In this document: one piece after another, positions 1-12,200 of the stretch | Numbering within the stretch: position 1 is the stretch's first letter | Layout of the letters: every line of letters begins with the position of its first letter | Assembly (NCBI GenBank): GCA_011009095.1 | Contig: VTPC01000929.1 | Span: 237,450 to 301,449 of the forward strand | From: Ignelater luminosus | Lineage: Eukaryota > Arthropoda > Insecta > Coleoptera > Elateridae | Direction: 5' to 3' | DNA length: 64,000 nucleotides | The notes under the pieces: generated by a model | Told to the model about the DNA's origin: nothing | What the model saw: only the letters and a program-made list of their open reading frames with translations | The model's database searches: none | Program-made: the position numbers and the translations under genes

Positions 1-3000
1 GAAACTTTGGTGAGTAACTGTCAACAGATGAACAACGAAATTCAGTAGCTTTTATTTACGAGTGCTGCCATCTTCACGTTGAGGTCGGAAACTTTTCAGA
101 CCACCCTCGTATATTTTGCTCATTTAATTTGGTTGTACCAATGAACGTGTAAAGTGTCCAGCATTTCTATACTATATTTTTAATCTTTAATAAAAACACC
201 AAATATGGTATAAAATCATACTTTTTTTTATCAGAATAGACGGTACCTTTATAAAGAGCAACCATCACTTTCATAATATCAAAATCTTAATATTAACATG
301 ATATACTAATATTTTGCGTGATATTTTATTGAGAGGATACTTATTGAAAATTTGAAGATGTAAATACTCTCCGAACATGGTAAGTTCTGAAAATAATTTT
401 ACTATTTTTCTTCTTTCTTATGTAACTATAATTATTAGAAATTCTATGTTTTGATTAACTTCATCGATACGGATCTATTTGTGTTTTGACCATGCTGTAG
501 TATTTAATACGTGATTTTAACTGATCAAAGGATTCGAACTTCAAAGCTATCCGAGCATAAAATGGATACATTAACTTACTAATTGTTAAGTATATTAGTT
601 TGTTTATTTTTAGCTGTTTTTTGATTGATCTGGACTGGACATTCAGCAAGCCAACATCCGTTAAGAAACAATTGTGCTCATCAGTATGCCAAATTAATGA
701 CTAACACTTTTTCTACAACATTTTTATAGTATTTTCACCTGCTTCCAAGGATGCATGAATCAGTTTTTGACGTTCGTTAACAAAATTCAATCTTTCGGCC
801 AGAAATAAATTTAGTTTTGTGTCATTCTGCGTCACTACGTAGACAGGGCAAAATATACAACGTATTTTATATTAATTAAAAGCTTTTATAACTTCCCTTA
901 CTGACCAAAACCGTAGTCGCAACAAATCATTTAATTGTTACACGCCGGCCGTAACTTATCCAAGTTCTAAAATTAACAGGAAGAGTAGAACTTTATAAAC
1001 CACGTAACCTGGTATGTAGTTAAATTAACGTAAAATATTTGGAATTTATCCAAATAGTACTGTTGGGAGCTCCTTAAATTATTAACCACAACAAACCCAA
1101 AACAAACTAGATGCATGTTTTTTTTTGATTTATTATCATCTCCTAACGATGACTAATAGAAATTTGTGTGTGCCAGAATTTCAGGTCGTCCCGTCCTTTT
1201 CGTTTTGAAATCTGCGTATCTGCAACGTTTGTATGAAATTGAAATGAGGAGCAGAAAAATATTAAAATTATTAAATGATTTTTAAACAAAGGAAGTACAA
1301 AATATCGCAGTTTAACCTTTCTTTGGTGGCAAATTTATAATAATGGACAAGTCGATGTAGGAAATGACCCGAACACAAAGGGTGTGATAAGGGATATTAT
1401 CATCAGCTGACATTCAAGCTCTATTAAATTCTCAAACAACCTTGTACAGCGGAAGCTTTTTACTGGAATTTTATAAACGGAACATAGCGTAGGCTTTTAG
1501 TGGCGCTGTCACCTTTTGATCTTTAAGGCTCGTCAGAAGGTTGATTGTATATCCGATTCTATTTTCAGATTGTTGCCAATAAATGAAACAAAAGAAAAGA
1601 AAAACGCCAAACACAAATTTGCTGGATTTTAAAATTTTTATTATTCAATTGTTTTAAGTAGTGCCGTCTTTTTTGACATTAAGAGGTTATTTAAGAGAAA
1701 AGACTTATCTTGAAACGTTAACTTCATATTGATTTATTAATCGGTTTTTCTTCTGAATGTGTAATGTTATATGATGGATACGTTTTAGCTACTTTTACCC
1801 GATTTCCGTAACGGATGCCCGACACGCCCGTTTTAGGGCAGGTGCAGCAAGCACTTCACAGTACAGTATTATCAGGGTTAGTATAAGATCGATTCGATTA
1901 AGGTATCAAGTTTCTCTTTAAATAGTGCAGTTAATTTTATAACCATTTGCATGTTCGAATGGAAGAAATTAAATTCGTTGCATTAGCACTAGTTTCACTC
2001 TCTTGTAACCCATTAGTTTGCGAAATTTGTCCTAGATGAACCACAAATTTAACAAGATAATTTAATAAGAGCCGATTCAATTTGTTCGAGAATGTATGGG
2101 GGCAATTAATCAATGTTCAAATTGAGCTTCCTTATTGTAAATCACAAATCTGTGTCGAGTAATGAAATTATTAATTGCTTGTTATTGGATGGATTTACTG
2201 ATCTGAAAGATGTATTTGCTTGTAGTAACTCTAAACCTCAGGGTTAAATAATTCGCAATTGTTAAATTTTGAGAAAAATTTCCAAAATTATTTTCTAAAG
2301 TATGCCCTGCATTGAATTTTGATTTTTCTCTCTTGTCATTGGGTGTCTTAATCTAAAATCAAAAGGAACCCAGCGGACAAATTCGACAAATTTTTATTAT
2401 GTTTTGTTTTGCCTAAGTTTATTATCGAATTCTTGTCACCTTAAGAAACAACACGAGTATTCTTTGGTTCTTTAAATTGGGTTAGTCAAAATGCAGAACT
2501 TTCTGATCAAACTTTTGATCGAGGTCTTTGATCTTACACCCAATAATTAGTCGAGATGCTATTCAAATTGTAACAAAGTATCAAGCAGCATTTGCTAAAC
2601 GCAAGCCGTATGAGATCTTACGACTTCTTTTACTTCAAGATTGGGGCCCACTATAAAGATCCCTATTCTACATGATGTAACCTTACTTTTGGAGAATCTT
2701 CAAATCTAGAAAACTTTGCCTTCTTGAGTTTCAAAATCGTAGACGATACATTGTTTGTTGTTACACTTTAATGACAACTTCTTGGTTCAAGTAATATTCC
2801 CAACAGCACAAGAGAGCCAGTTGTGATGCATGGCGAACTTTTGCATAGTTTTTTCTGAAGACTGCTAACAGATTTTTGGCCTCATTACTAGATGAAGTAA
2901 AAATTATACCAACAGTGCTACCATGATAAAAGTTGCATGATAGCAAGAAAGGTCAACTTTCCTACCAATCCACTACAAGGAGATTAAAGTAATCATTTTG

Positions 3001-4672
3001 GTTTGAAAGCAAGTATGCACAGCAGCTACCGATTTGCGTGATATTTCCAAGTAACTTCAAATAGTGATAAAGAATAACCCCATTTTCCGTCAACCACTGT
3101 ATTCTAGTGAATATCTCGTCGATTGAGATGGAAAAATTTTTTTATTGTTTATATTTTGATTTTACAAGTAGTTTAAAAAAGAAATCTTTCCCAACAGAGG
3201 TCCAAATATTTTCTGGGCAACATTGAGACAATACGATCAAAGTGCGATTCTGCTTAACCTTACTATAATTGTGTGATGAACTGAAAGATTCCTGTTTCCA
3301 AATTTAGTCCTCTTGCCTCATAAAAATGCTTCTAAGAGTAAGCCTTGATAAAATGGCGGAAAATAGACCAGATCTACCTTCAACAAGCCATAGTGAGTGG
3401 AGGAATCTATTTTGATTGATTTTCTATCCGAAGCAGTTCAAATGCACGTGATCTCAAAGACTTTCTTTAGAAAAGCTTACCTGATTCTTTTAATAGCAAA
3501 AGAATTGGATGAACAAGCAGCAATGTTGCTCTTCTGAAAGCAACACTGGCAAGAGCTGATGGATTGACAATACTTGGTTTTTGATTTTTCAAGATAAAAG
3601 TTGAGTATTTTGCACGCTACAACCATGGAGTTTCAAGCTTCCAAAGTAGGCAAATTCCATTTCGGTCAAATCACTGACAAAAGCAAGCATTAGAAGATCC
3701 TTCACTCTTTTCATTTCGATGCATGACGATTCGTTTCGCGATAAGAAATAAAATGATTTGCTTTGGTTTTGCTCTGGAATCAAACGAAATCTACACAAAT
3801 CGTTTTAGAACATTTCATTCCAATTGGTGCATTTGGACAGCTTTAATTATTTTCGATCGTTTTCTAAGTTGGCCAAAACCAATTATTATGGTTTGTTTCT
3901 GCTAGAAATTTTTTAAGATGATAAACTGCCTTTTGGTTTTCTGTACCCAAAGCAGACACCATCTTCCTGTTTGTTTCATTATCCAGATAGAAGATAAAAT
4001 TCCGCAATTTTGGTTAATTTTCGATGACTTGTATTAATGAAACTCTGAAACGACAGAAACTGCTTTTGACAGTATTTATGGACACATTTCTCAGTCGATG
4101 AACATTCTTTAGCTTTGAGATGAACGTCTGTAGGTTCGAACCAGACTTTATTTGAACGAAGATAATCCTTCGAGAACGTCTCAGCTCATCCATAAGGTAC
4201 AAACAATCTTTGTGGGTAGGTGTGCACATTTACATGTGAAAGATCTTTAAAATTGTCTACTCATTTTTCAAAAATCACTCCAATTTTGACTTGCTAAACC
4301 TTATTTGAGTGAAAAGTGACATACTAGTGGTAAACAAGTTAGTTTTCTTGAATTAGGCATTATTTACATGCTGAAGAACTTGGAAGATTAAATTGCCGGT
4401 AAGTATCAGAATGCCTTGAAGCTAATTTACGATATTCTACAAACATGAGAAGCAACGACACCGTATGTTACCATATGTATACCTATTCAAAGTGAGGAAA
4501 TGCGCTGGAAGTTTTTATTTAATTACTTAATTACCGAGTTCTGAACTTCGACAATTTGATTTGACTTTAAACCAGAGGCGAAACAATAAAATCTCAGTAT
4601 TATTTATTAATAAATTGAAATATAAAAGTCTTGGAATTAAATGATGATTAATTAACGATAAAATAATAAATA
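1..4672. other. AT-rich non-coding stretch
   Basis: I see no gene or clear transposon. All frames are short. Positions 4560-4605 (CCAGAGGCG, then AATCTCAGTATTA) resemble the outer end of the inverted-repeat element at about 54876-54913, so a decayed copy of that element's end may lie here. The 2500-4250 part has scattered short minus-strand frames without a recognisable family. Confidence 0.5.
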
Positions 4673-5204
4673 AACATATGAGAATCATTGATTTTTGTCA
4701 GATAAATTACATTTGTTATGTAACAGTTGCTAAAACAAAACACAAGACTCTTTTAAGATACTTTACTGAGCATTTACGGATAGCATCAAATAAGCAGTTA
4801 ATGCTCCATAAAAGCGTATTTATTTTGTTTTAGCTATTTTTGCATAACAAATGAAATTCTTTGATAAAACTCCACGACTTTGTGTGTTAGATGTCAAGGC
4901 ACACTATGATGAAAAATGATTTTCACTTTATAACTCGGTAAAACAAAAGAATAGCTATGTCAAACCAGGTATCACTGAAAAGCATTTAAAGCGCGCAGTT
5001 CAGTAATATGGAAATCAAGTAGGCGTTTCATTAGAAAAAATTTTGTTTTTAGCAAATGTCTAGCAAGCCGTGAACTTTTTTGAAAAAACAAAAGCATAAG
5101 TAAACTGATCTCCAAAATAGCCAAATCTTTTCTAATTTAACCGACTTCGTATCTCTTGCAATTTCCGACATCCCAATAATAAGCATCGAAATGTGGACAC
5201 ACTG
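4673..5204. mobile_element. Truncated copy (A) of the long-TIR TA-flanked MITE family
   Basis: This matches the internal part and right arm of the 26289-27194 element: the block beginning AAACATATGAGAATCATTG, the block with GACTTTGTGTGTTAGATGTC, and the right terminus ending GTGGACACACTG followed by TA. The left arm (about 180 bp) is missing, as is an internal block of about 150 bp, so this copy is 5' truncated and internally deleted. It has no coding capacity. Confidence 0.8.
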
Positions 5205-6029
5205 TATACTTTATGATCACACTCTATATTTTCTTTCTCTTTGACTGTATAATGTTATAATCCTCAGCTTATAATTTGTAGGAAAAAAAACGTTTATAAG
5301 TGGCTCTGCATGTTAAGCTAATTTACTTTTATTTTTGTTTTACATCACAGCACTCTGTAATAACATTACTGGAAAATATTTTCATGCCACTGTTAACAAG
5401 TGATGAATCTCATGTTAGCACTATATAATGAAAGAAGCCACGAAAGCCATAATTTAAAGTAGTAACTTTATTAATGAAAGCAGGAAAAATAAACGATAAC
5501 AACGTTTAGTATAAAATTTAGGAATGCCATTATACGTTATTGAACAAATAAATAAGAGATGCATATACACGTAACGAAGACTTGCGAATTTTTTCAGCAG
5601 TTTCAGTTAAATCACTTCTAAAAATATCTACGCCTCATCTACCAATTATACTTATTTAAAATGTAAATAACATAAACACTTTACATTTTAAAAATGTATT
5701 TGAAGAAATATTAATCAGAATCTATGTACTTACTTACCACCTTCTTATTGCAGGAGTGATAGATGATGCACATTCCAAGTCAGTGGCGGGCGGTTTGCGG
5801 AAGATTTTTCCAATTTAATTACCTTATCTTACTTCCAGCGTAATTTGCAACACAATTATGATTCTTCACGTTTTTAATTGTATACGTTTTATATAGTCAA
5901 AAATAAGTAAATAAAGGAAGTCACTAACATATAAAACAATAGGTTAACTTAGTTACACTCTTCGCTACTCTCACACTCGTTTAATAGTTGTCAAACAATA
6001 CTGTGACGTCGCTGTACATATCCTTCGAC

Positions 6030-6196
6030 TGAATTTAGATATATATTAAAAACAAGAGAGGTCCTAAAAGAAACTCTTGTGACACACCACTTTGTGTATT
6101 CTTAAAATTAATAAAGGATTATATTAATGACACACCGAATCATATTGTATCAAATTAAGCAAGAAAATTCCAGTAAAAATATACTCTATTTAGTAG
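6030..6196 (-). pseudogene. Non-LTR reverse transcriptase relic (segment 1)
   Basis: The minus strand reads SFINFKNTQSGVSQEFLLGP then LLFLIYI, matching the conserved GVPQGSxLGPLLFLIYI motif of Jockey/CR1/I-type RT. Stop codons upstream show decay. The relic appears to continue on the other side of the 6202-7110 MITE. Confidence 0.65.
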
Positions 6197-6201
6197 CTAT
6201 A

Positions 6202-7110
6202 CAGTGTGCTGATTAAGTATGGAACAAATTCAATAACTCGAAAAGTATTAATATTTCGAAAAAAAAACAAAAAGGGGTGTAAGGATTTAGATTTTTGGGC
6301 ATCTTTTAATATTATGCACAAATCAATCATGTCGTCATTATTTGACCAATGACGTCATCAATATTTTTTAAATGGCAACCCCAAAATAATTTTGCAGATT
6401 ATTATTCGCCATTGAATTCTGTGTACAGTGATCTTTAAATTTTTCAAATTTGCTCACGCTTTTCGGAGATATTATTTCTTCTTTAAGAAAATTTAAAACA
6501 TTCTAAATCGTATTTCAACTATTTGAATCTAGTAGGCTTGATTTATATTAAATTAAAAAATCAAGTTTGCGTTTGTCCATCGCAGTCGATCATTATCATT
6601 ATTTCTATTCTCTCCTTCTCTGTAAACGTATCGTCTTCGTTTGTTAAAAATTTCGGTATTTAACAAATAATAATATCGAGATTTAAATAGTAAATGACAG
6701 AAATCTAACTAGATGACTTAGGTAAAATCGAGTTGAAGTGTAATTGAATTTTTTAATTTAATTTAAATCAAGCCTACTAGATTTAAAGTGTTGAAATGCC
6801 ATTTAGAATGTTTTAAATTTTCTAAACAAAAAAAATAATATCTCCGAAAAACGTGAGTAAATTTGAAAAATTCAATGATCATTGTACACAGAATTCAATG
6901 GCGAATAATAATCTACAAAAATATTTTGGGGTTGCCATTTAAAAAAAATATCGATGACGTCATTGGTCAAATAATGATGACATCATTGATTTGTGCATAA
7001 TATTAAAAGATGCCCAAAAATCTAAATCCTTACACCCCTTTTGTTTTTTTTTTCGAAATATTAATACTTTTCGAGTTATTGAATTTGTTCCATACTTAAT
7101 CAGCACACTG
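6202..7110. mobile_element. Large-palindrome MITE (about 360 bp inverted arms), TA-flanked
   Basis: The left arm starts CAGTGTGCTGATTAAGTATG, and the right arm ends with the exact inverse, CATACTTAATCAGCACACTG. CTATA on the left and TATAG on the right flank it. The arms (about 6202-6560 and 6745-7110) stay alignable along their length, including CAATGACGTCATC versus GATGACGTCATTG, around a spacer of about 185 bp. There is no coding sequence. It appears inserted in a reverse-transcriptase relic. Confidence 0.93.
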
Positions 7111-7112
7111 TA

Positions 7113-7260
7113 TAGTTGAAGCCTTTGCTATTCCACCAGATACATAATACTTATAGCACATTTCTTTCAATAAATATCTTCAAAGGCTTTTTCTTTCATG
7201 AGACAGTTTTCGTTATTTATAATGTTAACCTTCTAGAATTGGATTACTTTCAGAGGATAA
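7113..7260 (-). pseudogene. Probable continuation of the non-LTR RT relic (segment 2)
   Basis: On the minus strand EKAFEDIY, a stop, KKCAISIMYLVE is a weak match to the (S)KAFDxVxHxxLLxKLExxGI RT block that normally precedes GVPQGS by about 60-70 residues. Excising the MITE leaves about that distance. The support comes mainly from order and orientation. Confidence 0.35.
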
Positions 7261-8510
7261 TAAGCAAGGAAGTGTAAGTAAGTATACTTCCGGATTCTAC
7301 TATGTAAGTCTACACTTGGAATTTTTTATTGAAAATGCACTTGATGATCGTAAAGAACGTTAAGACGTTTACGAAATGGGTAAAGAAATCGATGACGTCA
7401 TTCCTCAGACATCAGAGACGTTGTAATTCTTCTGATGATGTTAAAAGGCATAGGAAGATCAAATCAGTTTAAAAGGCAAACAAAAGATAATTTTCAATAC
7501 GTTAAATTATTGCAAACTTTATGTTCGAATTTTATAACTTTTGAGTCGCACCGCTGACATTGTTACTTCTTTGAAATTCATCAACAACAAAATACTTCAA
7601 AGAGGGCTTCAAATCTCTTTGTAAAAGGTCATCTGGTGTCGAGTATCATTTTCCTCTGTTGAGAGTGTCCTTACCGATCAAGTCCAGTCAAATTAATTGA
7701 GTTAGATTAGAATCAGTGAACGCATTCACCAGCAGAATCGGGCCCAGTTGAGTCTACGCAAATCAAATTTTTTTCTAAACTTTGCAGAAATTTCGAAACT
7801 TTTAAGTCGTGGAAAATATCAGTACACTTGTCTTTTACGTATTGACTTGATTTTGAATTCTCTTAACAAACACCAAAAAGTTAGAATTTAGAATTATTTA
7901 GCAGTTGACAGTTTTCAATTGAAACAATATATTTCTCTGAATTTATGTTTGCAAACGCAAAAAAGTTTTCTTTTTCTTTGTGGAAAATGCTACATCCCCC
8001 CTCAAAAGACACGAAGACTTTGGATTACGTTAACTACCTACACAAATTATACATGTAAAGCGTTAACATACAAAATGCTTTACATGTTCACTTGTATCAC
8101 ATGCAACGCCGTATACCTAAATAGTGAATGATATCGAAATGATCGTATCTGTCAACAATAGACTTCAACCTTAAATCAAGATCATTGCACTTATGAGCCA
8201 GCCTTTGGACATTCAACACCGGATATATATTTCAACATCTTACTTTCTGCAAAGCAGCACCGTTTTTGGATGCGTCTATAACTCTCCAAACATTCTCAAC
8301 AGTGTTATTTATACGATACATCTGTCGAAATTAACAGTGAACAATATACAATATACATTCGCCAAAGAAACGTAAACAATTTTATTTTCGGAAAGTTTTA
8401 AGAAAAATTCATTACATAAACAATTTTTTTTTATTACAAATTTGAGTAACAATCTTGATTTTTGACCAAATCCATTTCGATGTTTCTCGATCGATCATTT
8501 TATTTTCGTT

Positions 8511-8840
8511 CAAATTAATTTAATCTTTTTAATATAGAACTAATTTTGGAATCATTGGGAGAAGAAAGCTTGAACGAAACTTGCCATAATTCGTAATCTT
8601 TTTTTTGGCGGTCATTATACTGGAACGACTCACAAGAGCCAATTAGGCTTGGCTTGGCTTGGACGCATTAGCAAAAGACTTGCTTGGCCATTTTCATTTA
8701 ATTACGAATAGAAATGACTATATATTTCCAAACGAAGATAAGGAGTTGATTTCAAGACTCGTTAGAAGACTAGATGAATGACTCATGACTCGAGAGTTGG
8801 TAGACCATTAGAACAGTCTTGGGTTTTCCAGATCATTTAG
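8511..8840. repeat. Diverged tandem duplication, unit 1
   Basis: This aligns with 8970-9245. Shared blocks include CTAATTTTGGAATCATTGGG versus CTAATTTAGGAATCGTTCG, CATAATTCGTAATC versus CATAACTCGTAGTT, GAGTTGATTTCAAGACTCGT versus GAATTGATTTCAAGACCCGT, and GAGAGTTGGTAGACCATTAG versus GAAAGTTGGTAGACTATTAG. There is no coding signal. A related short block at 7980-8030 (CTCAAAAGACACGAAGACTT) hints at a third unit. Confidence 0.75.
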
Positions 8841-8879
8841 GTCTTTTGCGGGGTTTCGTATAAAAACAATTACTATGTT

Positions 8880-9245
8880 CTAGGAAAAATGGTACATCCT
8901 TCCGTCAAAAGACTCGAAGACTTTGGCTCAATTTGAATCTATCTTTCTTAGCCAAACATGATCTCTTCTCACTTAGCACTAATTTAGGAATCGTTCGTTA
9001 TAAGAACAAAGCTTGATATAGTTTGAACAAGGTTTTCCATAACTCGTAGTTCTCTTTTTAGCTATCATTATATGGGACTGAGTCAGAAGAATCTTACTAG
9101 GTTTGGCTTCACTGGCATTTAATTTCGAATGGAAAAGATCGACTGTATATGTACAAATGAAGATTAAGAATTGATTTCAAGACCCGTTACAAGGCGAAAT
9201 GAATGACTTGAGACTCGAAAGTTGGTAGACTATTAGAACAGTTGA
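8880..9245. repeat. Diverged tandem duplication, unit 2
   Basis: This is the second copy of the 8511-8840 unit, offset by roughly 420-460 bp. It also contains GTCAAAAGACTCGAAGACTT, matching 7998-8020. Identity is clearly below 90 percent, so the duplication is old. Confidence 0.75.
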
Positions 9246-12200
9246 TTGATTAATAGAGTTAAGCGGAAACGAACCGAAGTAGATTAACTAAATTATGCGG
9301 GTTTGCATTTGTATAAATTTGAAGAAGTTAAAGAAGTCGTTACGTTTTATTTTTTTAGTTTTGAGGTCCACTATGGAAAAGTTGAAGACTCTTCTTATTC
9401 AAATTGTTAAGTTCTGAGAAGAGTAAAGGTAAATATGGTAAATATGTGAGGGTTTTGGTTTGAATAGCAAACTATTGAGTGTAGCGGTATCAAGATATGA
9501 TTATGTACGAGAACCAGGTAACGCAAACGTAACAATTTGTATAGAAGACTTGGAACACGACCGTGTGCAATAACAAATTTATAACACAACACGTGCAAAA
9601 CCCTTTTTAGCAAGACAACAAAAGAGAAGAGCAATTGTAGAATGTGCCCATCTGACGTAACATTCTCTAAGAAAAGAAGGTTAAAAGGCAAGAAGAGCAT
9701 AATGGACCGCTTGCGGCGGCCTGCTAAATCTATCCATCCAGGAATATGTATAGAGCTTCCGAAGCAAAACAAAAGCAAAATCTGAATTTGATGTTGAATA
9801 AAATTCTGCTTTTCTCAATTATTAGTTGATTTTAATTTATTAATAAAACACTTTTCATTTTTTTTGTTTGTTCATGAGTTCATGGCTCATTAGGGAAACG
9901 CAGTTTTCTTTTAGAGTTGGGCTTTGTGAAAATCTTATCTTTTTGTGTTTTATATAAGATTGATCTGACTACAAAATAGTATTTTAGCAGTTGATCGAGT
10001 TATTATGTACGTGATTTTAGACATACGTACTCGTATTTAATCTTCGATTAAAAAAATTATCCAAAAATTAGATTAGATTTTCATCACTTGCGATTCTGCG
10101 AAAATTAAATTACTTAACGCATTAAAAAGTTATTTTCCACTTTTTCTATATATGATGAAAGCTATAAAAATTGGATTATTGGCAGATAAAAAGAATTCGA
10201 AATCATGACAAATTATCTCCCAATTCGAAGAAAGGGACACGCCAGTAATTCGACAAATGCATTTAATAGATTTTCCCCGATTTTCTGAAACTTCATTGAC
10301 GGACAGTGGAGAATCTATTCTGTTATTAAACGTTACTCTCAGGAGATACCATTTTCTTGTTACTGACATTGCCCTTTCCATTATATGCCGTGTTCGATAG
10401 TCCGAAGTTCGAATTTTCTTTTATATTAAATTATTGGGTAGCAAACTTGCCTTGCCTATAGCGCTCTAGTTGGAATTCAATGCGAAAAACTTTTTCAGAT
10501 TATAATTTTGTTATATAATGGATGCGTTCATTTATGTGTATATTGTTTCGATATAAAAGCCCAATGAATGGTTATTCTACATATACAGTTGAAAACACAC
10601 TTTATAAAAATCTTGATTTTTCGGTTTCCAGCTCATACTAGAATAATTTTGAACCGAATAAAAAATTTTTGTTGAGTTCACTCAGAAAATTCTTTATTGG
10701 GGGTTGCTAATTTTATATCGTGTTAAAATGGGGCTAGATAAATAAAAACAAAATACTGAATGAAACTTTTACTTAGTTTCGATCCATGTTCATGACTGAA
10801 TTCCTACTTTGCTATAATGGTACTCCGATACATCACGTAGAGGTTACAAAACCTTTTCTTGAAGATTCTGGCGTTCAATTCCTTTTGTCACTTCTATACC
10901 GTCGAGATTTAGCTGTATGCGAATAAATGACTGATATAATATTAAGGATCGCGTGAATCTAGGTGAAAGACTTCTAATGTATCTTTGGATTTAGAGAACT
11001 CATCTGAGAATCTTGACAAATCTAGAATACTTTGGAGTTCGGTCTCGCCTAGGAAACTGGAAAGATCTGGAAAAGTAAGGGAAAAAGTTAAATGAGAAAA
11101 TGTCATGGAATTAGGAAGATATAAATAAAAGTCCGAAAATTTAGTAATTTTGTCTGCAATCATAACAGCAAAAATATTGACGTCGCCAGCACAGCTAGCT
11201 CAAAAAATTAGGTGTCTAGGCGCAACCTGGGGACTCCACTTGTTATGAGCCGCAAAAGTAGGATTGCCACACGGACGGTATTTTACAAGGATCCTCCATC
11301 ATGTAATTTTTGGAATCCGATGCATGTTTGGTTTGGTTTGGAGCTCGAGGGAGATTTCCCATGTCTGTTTTGGAGCTCCTGAGAGGATTTCTCATGGGAC
11401 TCACGGAAATGCAAAAACAATCTTTGTCTAAGACCACTGTCATGATTCGAGCTGCCTCTGGTCGCCAATTACAACCGGATGATTCTCGAGGTGATTTTTG
11501 CTAAATTTTAATTTGCTAGATCTGATTTTAGAAAAGCGACATTGAGAAAAACCATCAACAAACAAAGTACTCTAAATTTATAAATATGGTGGAAAAGAGG
11601 CCAACAACAGCTGTACTCCACCGTTGCCAGAGCTGTCAATATATTTCCAGATCTGACAATTTTACAACTTTCTGTATCCCTCTGATTGGTTCTGACGACG
11701 TACTTCACTATTATCGCAACAGTATTGTTTTTTTTGAACGACTGAATCGGTTACTTCAAAAACTGTATAATGAATATTGTAGCTAACTTCAAATCATTAT
11801 TTCTGCAGAAGTAAGAATTGCAGCAGGTAAGAGAAGGGTCCCGTTTTTTTTTTGAGGATAACATGACAGTACTTAGTTAACCAGTTCGTACGAGGCTGTG
11901 ACATTCACAGAAATTTACCGATCGACGCCTGTGAAACAACTTTTAGTTTTGCATCGGCCCTTGAATAGTAATAGATTGGAATAAATACGCGGAATTCTTA
12001 GAAAAATTTCATGAGAATCTTGGAGAAGTCAGGAAATTTGATTTGGAATGTAGAGTTCGAGTCCTGTACCAAATCGTATCTACTACTACATAACTATCTT
12101 ATTAAAAAAATACAAAAACTTAAACCTTGTTGACTATAATCGAGTTCTTCGAGCATTAGTTTGACTAGGACAGAGTTTATTGTAGACCCATAAAGGTTGG

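Noticed and set aside
9407-9778. 123-codon minus-strand frame
   Set aside because: No recognisable domain, hydrophobic AT-driven composition, and length within chance expectation for a 64 kb AT-rich window.
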